A stretch of DNA of 64,000 nt, taken from the NCBI GenBank assembly GCA_964410625.1, contig CAYPHY010000006.1, positions 199,454 through 263,453 on the forward strand, in the 5' to 3' direction. The position numbers and the translations under genes are program-made. The notes under the pieces were generated by a model that saw only the letters and a program-made list of their open reading frames with translations, made no database searches and was not told the DNA's origin. This document shows, piece after piece, positions 53,379 to 63,308 of this stretch. The stretch comes from CAYPHY01 sp964410625. GTDB taxonomy: Bacteria > Chloroflexota > Anaerolineae > Promineifilales > Promineifilaceae. Each line of letters starts with the position of its first letter. Within the stretch, counting starts at the first letter, position 1.

Positions 53379-53737
53379 TTGTCTAAATCCTTATCTAATA
53401 TCCGTGTAACCAATCTTTAGAAACCGGGTCTCTTCCTCTTATGCGCTTTATTGTGCCTGATGAGATAGTGAGAACCTGGTTTCTATTCTATTTTGTGTAA
53501 AAACGCATTGGGCTATAATCAATGCGGATAAAATCCATAAAGAAGCGTTGCCTCCCTTTCGAGATGCAACGCGATTTATTATCTATCTTTATTCATTACT
53601 TTAACGAAGTATGAAGTATACTAAAATGCCATATTTCGTCAACTTTCATCTGTGTGAATCAAGTTGGATGAGTTCATATTGGCATATTGATATATTGGCG
53701 AGAGAAGGCAAAAGGATTTGAGGGAATTTAGAAGATC
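53379..53737. other. Intergenic region with R6 and R5 repeat fragments and a small hairpin
   Basis: AGAAACCGGGTCTCT (about 53419) and GAACCTGGTTTCT (about 53472) are a decayed R6 pair. GCGTTGC (53545-53551) pairs with GCAACGC (53566-53572). ATATTGGCATATTGATATATT at 53676-53697 is R5-like. No gene is seen; promoters of rplY and of the DUF2267 gene should lie here. Confidence 0.55.
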
Positions 53738-54160
53738 ATGGCTCGAAACAGTAAGAACGGCGCGAACGCTGACCTGCAAAGCTATTATGAGTCCATCATG
53801 ACCGGGGCCAATTTGCGGACGCTCAACCATGCTGAGAGGTGGAGCAAAGCGGTGATGCGAACATTGGGGTTTTATCTGGACCGTGGCACCAAGCGAAAGC
53901 TGGCGAAAGCATTGCCTGAACCGCTATCGCGTGACCTGACCAGCGGTTTTTGGTTGCTCCACTTTCGCGATCCGAACATGACCAGCCGCGAATTTTTGCG
54001 GCGGGTTGCGCTGCGGAGTGGCAATACGGATGCTCAGTATGCACGCATCCCTACTAGCGCTGTCTTCCATCAGGTCAAGCAACTGGTTGATGATGACCTT
54101 AGCAAGCGCGTCGCAGATACACTGTCCCCCGAAGTGCGTGAGATTTGGCAACAGGCGTGA
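53738..54160 (+). CDS. DUF2267-like protein
   Basis: The 140-residue protein has LPEPLSRDLTSGFWLLHFRD, then TSREFLRRVALRSGNTDA and AVFHQVKQLVDDDLSKRVAD, with LSPEVREIWQ at the end. These match the helical DUF2267 pattern, of unknown function. The start ATG 53738 is clear. The following gene starts within a repeat just downstream. Confidence 0.75.
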   Translation: MARNSKNGANADLQSYYESIMTGANLRTLNHAERWSKAVMRTLGFYLDRGTKRKLAKALPEPLSRDLTSGFWLLHFRDPNMTSREFLRRVALRSGNTDAQYARIPTSAVFHQVKQLVDDDLSKRVADTLSPEVREIWQQA

Positions 54161-54188
54161 GTGGTGGGCGGATAGTGGTGAGTGGATA

Positions 54189-55850
54189 GTGGCTAGACAG
54201 ACTAGCCGGTGGCAGAGGGCTTCCATTTTTTTGCTGCCATTATTGTTTGCGGCCGTTGCAACAGGCTCAGCAAGTTGTGTCGCGCCTCCAGTAATTGTCA
54301 CGACCACACCTACATCCATACCTTTAGCGGGTCAAACGGAAATCACCATCTCGTTGATAGCTGACGGCCGCAATCAACAAGTCGCCACTACCGCGACCAC
54401 TGTTGGCGAGTTGTTGGCTGAAGCGGGTATCGAACTGGGGGCGTTGGATGAGGTAGAGCCGCTTCCCTCGGCCGCGCTAGAGCCTAATATGGTCATTACC
54501 GTCGTCCGCGTCACGGAAAGTGTGGAGGTTGTCCCCGAAAGCATTCCGTTTGAGCGGCGCGTCGTGCGCTCCGACGCGCTTGAACCGGATGATCCCCCCC
54601 GTGTGGTGCAAAGCGGACGGCCCGGCTTGCAAGAGGTGACAGTGCGCCTGGTCTTTCGCGATGGGCTAGAGGCGGAACGCTGGCCGACCAACGTGACCGT
54701 TATTGAGCCAGCGCAAGACGAGATTGTGATGATCGGGGCCGGGCCGTCGCAAGAAAGCATTCCCATCAGCGGGACATTGGCTTTCATCAATGATGGCCGC
54801 GCCCTGCTGCTCCGCGATTCCACAGCCGTCCCCATACAACTGCCGACCGGACGGGGGTTAGACGGCCGTGTGTTCACACTCTCTCCTGATGGACAATTCC
54901 TGCTCTACACCCGCACCGTGAGCGAGACGAACCAGTTCCACAACAGTATGTGGCTGGTGGAGACGGAAGAGGAGGCTGAACCTCGTTCCTTAGAGGTGGA
55001 GAATGTTCTTTGGGCTGGTTGGGACCCGGCGGCCGTCGAGGAGCCACGCATCGCCTATACAACGGCCGATCCTGTCTCCCAGCCTCCTGGCTGGGAAGCG
55101 AACAATGATCTCTGGCTAGGGGCTATTTCGCCGGATGAGGAACAACCCTTTGCGCCACAACAACTAATTGATAGCTATCCGATTACCTTTGGTTGGTGGG
55201 GCGGCAACTATGCCTGGTCGCCCGACGGCCGCTACCTGGCTTACGGCTACGCCAATGAAATCGGCCTGATTGACACCAACACCCTCGCAACGCACGAGCC
55301 GTTGTTCTTATTCACCGAATACAATACCCGTTCTGATTGGGTGTGGGTTCCCACGCTCAGTTGGTCACCGGACGGCCGTTACCTGGCCTTCTCCAATCAT
55401 CCCGGCACGAACCCTGACGCGACTGATTTTGATTTGTGGATTATGGATGTAGAAAGGGAAACGGCTGCTGCCCTGCGCCCGGAGGCGGGAATATGGTCAC
55501 ATGCTACATGGTCGCCGGTGGGGGATGGGGCCGAACACCCTCTCGTCGTTTTGTTGGCGGATGACGCGGCCGACAGCCAGCGCAGTAGCTACAGCCTGTG
55601 GTCCATGGACCAGGATGGGAGCAACGCACAGCAGCTTTATCCGCCGCAAGGTGAAACCAGCTTCTTCGCTCGTGATGCCACGTCAGTCGCCTGGAGTCCC
55701 GACGGCCGCGCTATCGCCTTTATCTTCCACGACTCCCTCTACATCCTCGACCTTTCAGAAGGTATCACCATTCGCGTCACCCAGGACGAAAGTCGTAATA
55801 GCCACCCTACATGGACAGGAAATCAGGAGACTGAGAGATTAGGAGATTAA
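54189..55850 (+). CDS. Putative lipoprotein with DUF348/G5-like domains and WD40-like propeller
   Basis: GTG 54189 gives 553 residues; longer frames overlap the DUF2267 gene. A hydrophobic signal (13-29) ends at Cys30 in TGSASC, a possible lipobox. DUF348-type (ITISLIADGRNQQVATTATT and VGELLAEAGIELG) and G5-like segments follow, then a beta-propeller with SPDGRYLAYGYANE and SWSPDGRYLAFSNH repeats (PD40/TolB-like). It probably sits on the outer face and binds peptidoglycan or polysaccharide. The start is uncertain because it lies in an R1-type repeat, and the last residues (QETERLGD) and the stop are encoded by another R1 repeat. Confidence 0.75.
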   Translation: MARQTSRWQRASIFLLPLLFAAVATGSASCVAPPVIVTTTPTSIPLAGQTEITISLIADGRNQQVATTATTVGELLAEAGIELGALDEVEPLPSAALEPNMVITVVRVTESVEVVPESIPFERRVVRSDALEPDDPPRVVQSGRPGLQEVTVRLVFRDGLEAERWPTNVTVIEPAQDEIVMIGAGPSQESIPISGTLAFINDGRALLLRDSTAVPIQLPTGRGLDGRVFTLSPDGQFLLYTRTVSETNQFHNSMWLVETEEEAEPRSLEVENVLWAGWDPAAVEEPRIAYTTADPVSQPPGWEANNDLWLGAISPDEEQPFAPQQLIDSYPITFGWWGGNYAWSPDGRYLAYGYANEIGLIDTNTLATHEPLFLFTEYNTRSDWVWVPTLSWSPDGRYLAFSNHPGTNPDATDFDLWIMDVERETAAALRPEAGIWSHATWSPVGDGAEHPLVVLLADDAADSQRSSYSLWSMDQDGSNAQQLYPPQGETSFFARDATSVAWSPDGRAIAFIFHDSLYILDLSEGITIRVTQDESRNSHPTWTGNQETERLGD

Positions 55851-55892
55851 GGTGAGTCTAAGTCTCTCAGTCTCCTAATCTCCCAGTCTCTT
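55826..55892. repeat. R1 hairpin repeat overlapping a stop codon
   Basis: AGGAGACTGAGAGATTAGGA words encode the end of the lipoprotein. The mirrored AGTCTCTCAGTCTCC words fill the gap to the next gene. Confidence 0.87.
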
Positions 55893-55902
55893 CTTCAACA
55901 CC

Positions 55903-58900
55903 ATGCCTCCCCACCGCGCTCGCCTCCTAACCCTGCTCGCTCTGGCAATTGTTGCCCTTGCGTTGTTGGCTATGGGGACGGTGACAACGCAACAACGGTA
56001 TCTGACCAGGGGTATTCCCGATGGCTTGCCACCGCCGATTCCGCATGGTTTGCCGCGCCTGGGGGTGAATGTCTATCTGGAACAGTATGAAGAAGAGGAG
56101 CTACAACCGACCCTCGACGCCATCGCTGCCACCGGCATTGAGTACATCAAACAGCCTTTTTATTACCAACCAGCGGATGATTGGTCGCTCGCTGACCGGT
56201 TGATCGCCGCCGTTGAGACCTCCGGCTTGACACTCGTTCCCCTGTTGGATGGCAACCCCGATGATAGCTTTGCGCCACCGGCCGATCCAACACAGTTCGC
56301 CAAGTGGGCCGGGGAGTTCGCACGGCGGTATGGGGATGTGGTGAGCTATTATATGATCTGGGATGAGCCGAACCTGGCGGCTCATTGGGGAAACAGCCCG
56401 GCCAACCCGAATGAGTATGCGGCGCTGTTGACGGCCGCTGCTGCTGCCATTCGCGCGGCCGACCCGGATGCGGTTATCATTGCCGCCCCCCTTGCGCCAA
56501 CGACGGAAACGGGGCCGGACAACCTGGCCGAACCAATTTATTTGCAACAGTTATTGGATGCGGGAGCGGCCGAGGCTTTTGACGTCATTGCCGCCAAACC
56601 CTATGGCTTTGACACCGGCCCCAACGACCGACGGGTAGCAATAGAGTTGCTTAATTTCAGTCGCCCCATTTTACTACGCGAAATTCTTGAGCAAAACGGG
56701 ATTGGAGATAAAGCGGTATGGGCGGGCAATTGGGGCTGGAATAGCCTTCCCTCCGGCTGGCAAGGCAAACCCTCTATTTGGGGCCAAACAGGGGAAACAC
56801 AGCGTGCAGCCTGGACAACGGCCGCGCTGGAACGAGCACGACGTGAGTGGCCGTGGATGGGGGCGATGTTTCTGGAAAGCTGGGAGCCGAATGCGGCGGA
56901 GGATGATCCGCGGTGGGGCTTTAGCATTGCCGGACGAGAGACGGCCGCCGCGCTGGAGACCTATCTTGCCGCCCAGGCTACCCATGTCGCTATGCCCGGT
57001 TTTCATCTGGCCCAGGCTGGCGATCCGGCACAACAGTATAAGGGGGGGTGGCGGTTTTCGCCGGAATTTGGCGCGGACATCAGCGAGTCGGGGGATAGCG
57101 CAACGTTCACCTTTTGGGGGACGGATGTGGGGTTGCGCGTGCGCCGCGCCGACTTTCGCGCCCGTCTTTACATCACGATTGACGGGGAGCCAACCAACGC
57201 CTTACCAGTGGACGAAAACGGCAGTACGCTGGTGTTGACTTCGGCCGGTGAGACGGAAGATTATCTGACCATCGAGCCGGTCGCTCGCAATTTATCGCCC
57301 GGTGTGCATACGATGGAGATTGTCGCTTCACGAGGCTGGGACCAGTGGGCGTTGAACGGCTTTAGCGTAGGCTACCATCCCCCTCCCTCTACTCCCTGGT
57401 TGGTGCCCGTGCTACTGGCAGTGGCTGTTGTTGGCCTCGTCGTTGCCATCCACCAGAGCCGCCGGGCAGCGTGGGGGGCGGCCGTGCGCGGGCTGGGGCA
57501 ACGCTACCACAGCTTGAGCAGGTCGCGACAATTCTTGATCACGGTGGGAACGGCCGCGCTGGTCACGCTCAGCGGCTGGCTAACCTGGGAGCAGGAGATC
57601 GGCGGCATCTACCGCCGCCTGAGCGATCCGGCACAACTGGGGCTGACGGCTGGGGCGGCGGCTATTTTTTATGTGTCGCCCTGGTTTATCGTTTATGCGC
57701 TGGCGCTGTTGTTGTTGTTTGGCTTGTTGACTTTGCGGCCGTCGTGGGGCGTGGCCTTGATCACCTTTTGTATGCCTTTCTATGTCTCCTCCGTTGCAAA
57801 GCCAATCTTCCAATACCACTTCTCACCGGTTGAAATCTTTACCCTGGTTGCCTTCGCCGCCTGGCTTGTCCATCTACTTATCTTTCGAGTCACGCGATTT
57901 GCCAAATCGCGCTACGGCGATGAACGCGGAGCGAATTCATCCCTCATCCCTCATCCTTCATCCTTCAACCTTTCTCCCGCCGATTGGGCCGTGATTACCT
58001 TCACACTCGTTGCCACCCTATCGTTATTTTTCACCGAACGGTTGGATGTGGCGACGAATGAGTGGCGGGTGGTGATTTTGGAACCGGCGTTATTCTATTT
58101 GCTGTTGCGCGGCGTTGGGCTGAGTCGGAAAGAGATGTGGACAGTGCTGGATGCCTTTGTGCTGAGTGGTGTGGTGGTTGCGCTGTATGGATTAGTTGAG
58201 TATGTCAGTGGGGACGCGATCACGGCCGAAGCGGGACTATTACGACTCCGCTCCGTCTTCGGTTCGCCCAACAACGTCGCGCTCTACCTGGGGCGGCTGG
58301 TCCCTTTGTTGGTGGCGGTGGTATTGCTCGGCCGCCCTGTAGCGCGGGTTGCCAACCCGCAGCTCCGATCTACCAAACCGGGGTACAGGCGTTGGTGGGC
58401 TTATGCACTCGCGTTACTGCCTACAGGGTTAGCGATGGCCTTAACTTTTAGCAAAGGGGGTTTGTTCCTGGGGCTACCGGCCGGATTGTTGGTCGTCTTT
58501 TGGCTGTGGCAGCGACAGAACGGCCGTCGTACCTGGCCCTGGGTTATTCTCGCCGCCACTCTAGGCGTGGTAGCCATCACTATCATCAGCCTCATTCCAG
58601 CACTGGCCGGGCGATTAGGCTTGTTTGGGGAAACGGGCGTTTTTCGGCTGAATTTGTGGCGGGCGAGTTGGAATATGTTCCTTGAACATCCTTTGTTTGG
58701 CGTGGGACTGGATAATTTCTTATATGAGTATCGCGGCCGTTATATCTTTGATGCTGCCTGGCAAGAACCCAACCTCAACCATCCCCACAATATTTTGCTC
58801 GACTTCGCCACCCGGCTGGGGCTATTTGGCTTGTTGGCCGGAGGGTGGATAATTTGGGAAGCGTATCGAATGGTACGCGCGGCCGTGCGCGGACTGACCG

Positions 58901-59106
58901 CACAATCGGACACGACAGCGGCCGCTCTCGCCATAAACAACGAATGGTTGCCGGTAGCGGTGGGGCTGGCCGGAGCGTTGGCGGCGATGCTGGCGCATGG
59001 GCTGGTTGACCATAGCTTCTTTCTGGTTGACCTGGCTTTCGTTTTTTATTTGATCTTGGGAACGGCCGTGTGGCTCACAAACACACATGGGAATAACCAC
59101 GGATAG
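55903..59106 (+). CDS. Glycosidase-like domain fused to an O-antigen ligase/polymerase-type membrane domain
   Basis: The 1067-residue protein starts with a membrane helix (8-26). A TIM-barrel glycosidase-like domain follows with WDEPN near 153-157 (Glu155 the acid/base candidate) and FLESWEPN near 325. A beta-sandwich leads to about twelve membrane helices with the Wzy/WaaL-type segment FLEHPLFGVGLDNFLYEYRG and a late NHPHN loop. O-antigen ligases join or polymerise surface glycans; the barrel may bind or trim them. Two repeat-derived in-frame inserts lie at residues about 662-691 and 812-829. Confidence 0.82.
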   Translation: MPPHRARLLTLLALAIVALALLAMGTVTTQQRYLTRGIPDGLPPPIPHGLPRLGVNVYLEQYEEEELQPTLDAIAATGIEYIKQPFYYQPADDWSLADRLIAAVETSGLTLVPLLDGNPDDSFAPPADPTQFAKWAGEFARRYGDVVSYYMIWDEPNLAAHWGNSPANPNEYAALLTAAAAAIRAADPDAVIIAAPLAPTTETGPDNLAEPIYLQQLLDAGAAEAFDVIAAKPYGFDTGPNDRRVAIELLNFSRPILLREILEQNGIGDKAVWAGNWGWNSLPSGWQGKPSIWGQTGETQRAAWTTAALERARREWPWMGAMFLESWEPNAAEDDPRWGFSIAGRETAAALETYLAAQATHVAMPGFHLAQAGDPAQQYKGGWRFSPEFGADISESGDSATFTFWGTDVGLRVRRADFRARLYITIDGEPTNALPVDENGSTLVLTSAGETEDYLTIEPVARNLSPGVHTMEIVASRGWDQWALNGFSVGYHPPPSTPWLVPVLLAVAVVGLVVAIHQSRRAAWGAAVRGLGQRYHSLSRSRQFLITVGTAALVTLSGWLTWEQEIGGIYRRLSDPAQLGLTAGAAAIFYVSPWFIVYALALLLLFGLLTLRPSWGVALITFCMPFYVSSVAKPIFQYHFSPVEIFTLVAFAAWLVHLLIFRVTRFAKSRYGDERGANSSLIPHPSSFNLSPADWAVITFTLVATLSLFFTERLDVATNEWRVVILEPALFYLLLRGVGLSRKEMWTVLDAFVLSGVVVALYGLVEYVSGDAITAEAGLLRLRSVFGSPNNVALYLGRLVPLLVAVVLLGRPVARVANPQLRSTKPGYRRWWAYALALLPTGLAMALTFSKGGLFLGLPAGLLVVFWLWQRQNGRRTWPWVILAATLGVVAITIISLIPALAGRLGLFGETGVFRLNLWRASWNMFLEHPLFGVGLDNFLYEYRGRYIFDAAWQEPNLNHPHNILLDFATRLGLFGLLAGGWIIWEAYRMVRAAVRGLTAQSDTTAAALAINNEWLPVAVGLAGALAAMLAHGLVDHSFFLVDLAFVFYLILGTAVWLTNTHGNNHG
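57888..57975. repeat. In-frame composite repeat inside the O-antigen-ligase gene
   Basis: A GCGATTT-GCC-AAATCGC palindrome (57894-57910) of family R8 is followed by CATCCCTCATCCCTCATCC words. It encodes VTRFAKSRYGDERGANSSLI and HPSSFN in frame. Confidence 0.8.
58336..58389. repeat. In-frame GCGGGTT-GCC-AACCCGC repeat inside the O-antigen-ligase gene
   Basis: The core palindrome is at 58344-58360, and outer words CCTGTA and TACAGG form a second stem. It encodes PVARVANPQLRSTKPGYR in frame. Confidence 0.78.
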
Positions 59107-59172
59107 TACAGATTTAGAGGGATTGACACGGATAACAGCTTGGATCGGCCGCAAATCTGTATCTATCCATAA
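59095..59172. repeat. ACGGAT-type repeat (R4)
   Basis: CCACGGATAGTACAGATTTA and ACACGGATAACAG words are partly mirrored by AAATCTGTATCTATCC. It straddles the 3' end of the preceding gene. Confidence 0.7.
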
Positions 59173-59182
59173 CTTATAAGTG

Positions 59183-61027
59183 ATGAACGAAACAACAGAT
59201 CGAACACCTTTATACCGGCTCTTGGATTATGCGCGGCATTATCGGCCGCGCGTCATCCTGGCCACGCTTTATTCTATTCTCAATCGCGTCTTCGACCTCG
59301 CCCCGCCGGTGTTGATTGGCGCGGCCGTTGATGTGGTCGTCGAACAAGAAGAGTCTTTCCTCGCCAGCCTGGGCATTGTGGACGTGACGACGCAACTGTG
59401 GGTGCTGGGAGGCTTGACGATCCTCATCTGGGCTTTTGAGTCCATTTTCCAGTATGCTTACAGCGTCATGTGGCGCAATCTGGCGCAATCGCTGCAAAAC
59501 AAGCTGCGGCGCGACACCTATGCCCATGTGCAACAGCTTGACCTGGCCTTTTTCGAGGACAGCAGTACCGGCGGCCTGATCTCGATCCTCAACGACGACA
59601 TCAACCAGCTTGAGCGTTTTCTTGACATTGGCGCGAATGAAATCATCCAGGTGGTGACCAGCATCGTGGTCATCGGCGGGATGTTTATTGTGCTGGCCCC
59701 CAGCGTTTCCTGGATGGCGATTCTGCCGATGCCCTTTGTGTTGTGGGGGTCGTTGCGCTTTCAGAAGCGGCTTGCGCCGAAGTATGCGGCCGTGCGCGAG
59801 AAGGTGGGGCTGCTCAACGGCCAGTTGGCGAACAATCTGGGTGGCATCGCGACAATCAAGAGCTTCACGGCCGAGGCGTATGAAAACGAGCGCATCGCCA
59901 CCTATAGCCAGGCGTATGAGAGCAGCAACCGCGAAGCCATTCGCCTCAGTTCCGCCTTTGTGCCGCTGATCCGCATGGTCATCGTCACCGGCTTCACGGC
60001 GATCATGGTCTATGGTGGCTTTTTGGTGCTGCAAGGACGGCTCAATGTTGGCGTCTATAGCGTGCTGGTCTTTATGACCCAACGGCTGCTCTGGCCGCTA
60101 ACCCAACTGGGGCAGACGTTTGATCTTTACCAACGAGCGATGGCATCGACGGCGCGGATTTTGGACCTGTTGGACACACGGCCGAGAATCATTAGCGGTA
60201 ACCAGCCGTTGCCCTTGGAGACGGTTGAGGGGGAAGTGTTTTTCGAGAACGTCAGCTTTCGTTATGAGCCGTGGATGGATGGCAGCGAAAACGGCGCGGC
60301 TGTTTCCTCGAATGGGCACAACTGGGCGGACAGACCGCTGCGGCCGGTGATTAAGAATGTCTCGCTGACGATTCCGGCGGGACAGACGATTGCGCTGGTA
60401 GGCGCGACAGGATCGGGCAAAAGCACGCTGGTGAAGTTGCTGTTGCGCTTTTATGATGTGCAGAGCGGCCGAATCCGCCTGGATGGTCACGACATCCGCG
60501 ACCTTAAACTGACTGATTTACGCAATGCTATTGGCCTGGTCAGCCAGGATGTCTTTCTCTTTCATGGAACCGTGCGCGAGAACATCGCGTATGGCACGTT
60601 CGATGCCTCGCTGGAGGAGATCATCGCTGCGGCGCAGGTGGCCGAAGCCCATGAGTTCATTATGGCCCTGCCACAGGGGTATGACACTATCGTCGGCGAA
60701 CGGGGACAGAAGCTTTCTGGCGGCCAACGGCAGCGGCTATCCATCGCTCGTGCCGTGTTGAAAGACCCGCCGGTGTTGATTTTGGATGAGGCCACTTCGT
60801 CGGTGGACAATGAGACGGAGGCGGCGATCCAACGCTCGATGGAGCGGATCACGGTCGGCCGCACAACCATCGTCATCGCCCACCGCCTTTCCACCGTCCG
60901 CAACGCCGACCGGATTTACGTGCTGGACAATGGACAGCTCTTCGAGCAAGGTAGGCATGAAGAGTTGGTGGGTGGCGAAGGAATTTATGCCGGGCTTTGG
61001 CGCGTCCAGACTGGTGCTCGTATTTAG
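59183..61027 (+). CDS. MsbA-like ABC exporter, fused permease-ATPase
   Basis: The 614-residue protein has a six-helix type-IV ABC membrane domain (1-320) and an ATPase domain. Walker A is GATGSGKST near residue 408, the signature is LSGGQRQRLSIARA near 511, and Walker B is VLILDEATSSVDN. It probably works as a homodimer to export lipids, peptides or glycolipids. A GTG directly before the chosen ATG is an alternative start. It follows the polysaccharide genes. Confidence 0.93.
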   Translation: MNETTDRTPLYRLLDYARHYRPRVILATLYSILNRVFDLAPPVLIGAAVDVVVEQEESFLASLGIVDVTTQLWVLGGLTILIWAFESIFQYAYSVMWRNLAQSLQNKLRRDTYAHVQQLDLAFFEDSSTGGLISILNDDINQLERFLDIGANEIIQVVTSIVVIGGMFIVLAPSVSWMAILPMPFVLWGSLRFQKRLAPKYAAVREKVGLLNGQLANNLGGIATIKSFTAEAYENERIATYSQAYESSNREAIRLSSAFVPLIRMVIVTGFTAIMVYGGFLVLQGRLNVGVYSVLVFMTQRLLWPLTQLGQTFDLYQRAMASTARILDLLDTRPRIISGNQPLPLETVEGEVFFENVSFRYEPWMDGSENGAAVSSNGHNWADRPLRPVIKNVSLTIPAGQTIALVGATGSGKSTLVKLLLRFYDVQSGRIRLDGHDIRDLKLTDLRNAIGLVSQDVFLFHGTVRENIAYGTFDASLEEIIAAAQVAEAHEFIMALPQGYDTIVGERGQKLSGGQRQRLSIARAVLKDPPVLILDEATSSVDNETEAAIQRSMERITVGRTTIVIAHRLSTVRNADRIYVLDNGQLFEQGRHEELVGGEGIYAGLWRVQTGARI

Positions 61028-61051
61028 GAAACTAACAGGTTTGGATTTTAC

Positions 61052-61140
61052 CACGGATGGAAACGGATCGGACGGATTAACACGGATCCATAGCAGGAAA
61101 TCCGTGTTGATCCGCTTTATCCGTTCTCATCCGTGGTTTA
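61052..61140. repeat. ACGGAT-type hairpin repeat (R4)
   Basis: CCACGGATGGAAACGGATCG and ACACGGATCC words are mirrored by ATCCGTGTTGATCCGC and CATCCGTGG. It sits between convergent ABC and subtilase genes and probably forms a shared terminator-like hairpin. Confidence 0.87.
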
Positions 61141-61150
61141 TTGCTTTTTA

Positions 61151-62383
61151 CTAGAAGCCATCCACGTCTAGTAGACGTTCTTTGATGGAGTCGGGATCAT
61201 CCGCAGCATTCCAGTTTAGATTTCCGGCATTTTGCAGTGCGCTTTTTACCTGAGCAGGGGTTGCGCCTGGGTTGTTCGCCAGATATAAGGCGGCCGCGCC
61301 CGCCACATGCGGCGCAGCCATCGAAGTGCCGGAAATGGTGCTATACTTGCCGCCCTTCCAGGTGGAGTGGATACAAACGCCAGGGGCGATCAGGTCAATG
61401 TCGGAGCCATAGTTGCTGAAATTGGCGAAGGTGTCATCCACATCACTGCGACAGGTAGCGGCCGCGCCACCGCCCGCTTCACCGTTAAAATCGGCCAGGG
61501 CGGAAACGGTGATCACTTCATCGTAGTTCGCTGGCGTATAGAAGGCCGCATTATTGGCATCATTGCCCGCCGACACCACGTAGGTAACACCGGCAGCAAC
61601 CGAGTTGCAAATCGCCTCATGCATCCCACCATCGTTGCAATTGCCCTCTGGACCAAGGCCGCCGAGACTCATATTGGCTACCTCGATGATATTGGCGTTG
61701 GCTGTCACCCAATCAATACCACAAATGACCGAGGCCGTTGTGCCATTGCCAGCATTGTTCAAAACACGGACGGACCACACCCTTGCGCCAGGGGCGATAC
61801 CGACAACCCCTTTCTTGTTGTCCAACGCCCCAATGGTTCCGGCCACATGGGTTCCATGTCCATTTTTATCGTTGCTCGATTTTCCATTTGAGCAGTTGAT
61901 CCCAGCACGGGCATTTAAGTCGCGATGCTTCAAATGGATCCCGGTATCAATAACGGCCACATCAACATTCACCGTGCCCGATTTATTACCGGAAGCGGTG
62001 CTGCTCAAATCCCCATTGACACGCAAAATACCGGTTGGGATACTCTGCGCGTGAATGCTCACATAGCGATCGGGGACGATTCTTAAGATGCGCGGGTCGC
62101 GTTGCAGGGTTGCCAGTTCGCTGCTTGAAATGGTGGCTGCAAAACCATTCAGCGCATGGGTGTAGACGTGGTTGACTACGAAGCCATGCTTGTTCGCCAA
62201 GTCACGCGCTACCTGATCAGTGGTAAAGCTTGAACGTGCGTTGGCTCGGAGGGTGATAATGTACTGATCGGGAACGAAATCGCCAACTGCCATCGCCGGG
62301 GCGATGGATGAACTAAAAATCAAAGCAGAGATGAACAGAAAGCAGAGAAACAGGACAGCCTTCACAAAGGTGGACTTTCTCAT
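61151..62383 (-). CDS. Secreted subtilisin-family serine protease (S8, proteinase K-like)
   Basis: The start at 62383 (MRKSTFVKAVLFLCFLFIS) gives 410 residues with a signal peptide to about Ala32. An I9-type propeptide (about 40-110) is followed by the catalytic domain: Asp146 in AVIDTGI, His176 in HGTHVAG, Asn274 in SAGND and Ser354 in GTSMAAPHVAG. Six or more cysteines suggest disulphides, as in proteinase K-like enzymes. It is exported and self-processed. Confidence 0.95.
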   Translation of the reverse strand: MRKSTFVKAVLFLCFLFISALIFSSSIAPAMAVGDFVPDQYIITLRANARSSFTTDQVARDLANKHGFVVNHVYTHALNGFAATISSSELATLQRDPRILRIVPDRYVSIHAQSIPTGILRVNGDLSSTASGNKSGTVNVDVAVIDTGIHLKHRDLNARAGINCSNGKSSNDKNGHGTHVAGTIGALDNKKGVVGIAPGARVWSVRVLNNAGNGTTASVICGIDWVTANANIIEVANMSLGGLGPEGNCNDGGMHEAICNSVAAGVTYVVSAGNDANNAAFYTPANYDEVITVSALADFNGEAGGGAAATCRSDVDDTFANFSNYGSDIDLIAPGVCIHSTWKGGKYSTISGTSMAAPHVAGAAALYLANNPGATPAQVKSALQNAGNLNWNAADDPDSIKERLLDVDGF

Positions 62384-62462
62384 GACAGTATCTCCTTTTT
62401 GCAACAAACAGAATAGCCGTTTGCATGAATGCAGATGATCATTTATACAGGGAGAAAAGTCA

Positions 62463-63308
62463 ATGATTAACGAAAGGAATTTGGTTTATTCGATGTCGCA
62501 CACGCATCTTTCTCAATGGACGACGGCCGATCTCATGGAAGCAGCCGACGCCAACATGGTCACTCACGCCAGTTGGGTGCACCGTCAGGTTAGTGGGATG
62601 ACCGTAATCGAGTCGCCAGCATGGGTGCTGGTAGATTCTGGCCTGGCCTCCGATACCTTCAACCTGGTTTGCCGGGCGCGGATGGAGCGAGAGCAGGCGG
62701 CCGCCCAGGTACGCGAGGCGATTGATCACTTTCGGATGGCTAGCCGTCCCTTCTCCTGGTGGGTTGGCCCGGCCGATCAGCCAGCGAACTTAGGGGAATT
62801 CCTGACGGCCGCCGGTCTGCAACGAGTGGAGGGAGAGCTGGCGATGGCCGCCGAATTATCGTCATTACCTCCACTAGCCACCTTGCCAGGTTTTCGAGTA
62901 GAGCGTGTGCGCACGGCGGAGCAGTTGGCCGAACTTGCCAGGACGATTGGCGCAACTCAAGATACGCCTGATCCCGATGTGGTGCAGTTCTATCAATTAG
63001 CGGCTGCGGTTCTGCTAACAGAACAGTCACCGCTGTGGTTTTATCTGGGCTATATAGAGGATGTGGCGGTGGCGACGGCCGAAGTGACGGTCGCTGGTGG
63101 CGTCGCCGGGCTATACAATATCTCCACTCTGCCACTCTACCGGCGGCGTGGATTTGGGACGGTGATGACGGTGCGGCCGTTGCTCGACGCACGGGAGGCG
63201 GGATATGAGACGGCCGTGTTGCAAGCCTCTGCGGAAGGAACGAGCATTTATAAGAAGGTGGGGTTCATGACGTTTGGGCAAATTACGGAGTACAAGCCGC
63301 ATGAGTGA
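62463..63308 (+). CDS. GNAT-family acetyltransferase, two-domain
   Basis: The 281-residue protein has a degenerate N-terminal half and a C-terminal GNAT domain with LYNISTLPLYRRRGFGTVMT, the acetyl-CoA loop, and YKKVGFMTFGQITEY. GGGAG lies before the ATG. It overlaps the next gene by 8 bp, so they are translationally coupled. Substrate unknown. Confidence 0.85.
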   Translation: MINERNLVYSMSHTHLSQWTTADLMEAADANMVTHASWVHRQVSGMTVIESPAWVLVDSGLASDTFNLVCRARMEREQAAAQVREAIDHFRMASRPFSWWVGPADQPANLGEFLTAAGLQRVEGELAMAAELSSLPPLATLPGFRVERVRTAEQLAELARTIGATQDTPDPDVVQFYQLAAAVLLTEQSPLWFYLGYIEDVAVATAEVTVAGGVAGLYNISTLPLYRRRGFGTVMTVRPLLDAREAGYETAVLQASAEGTSIYKKVGFMTFGQITEYKPHE

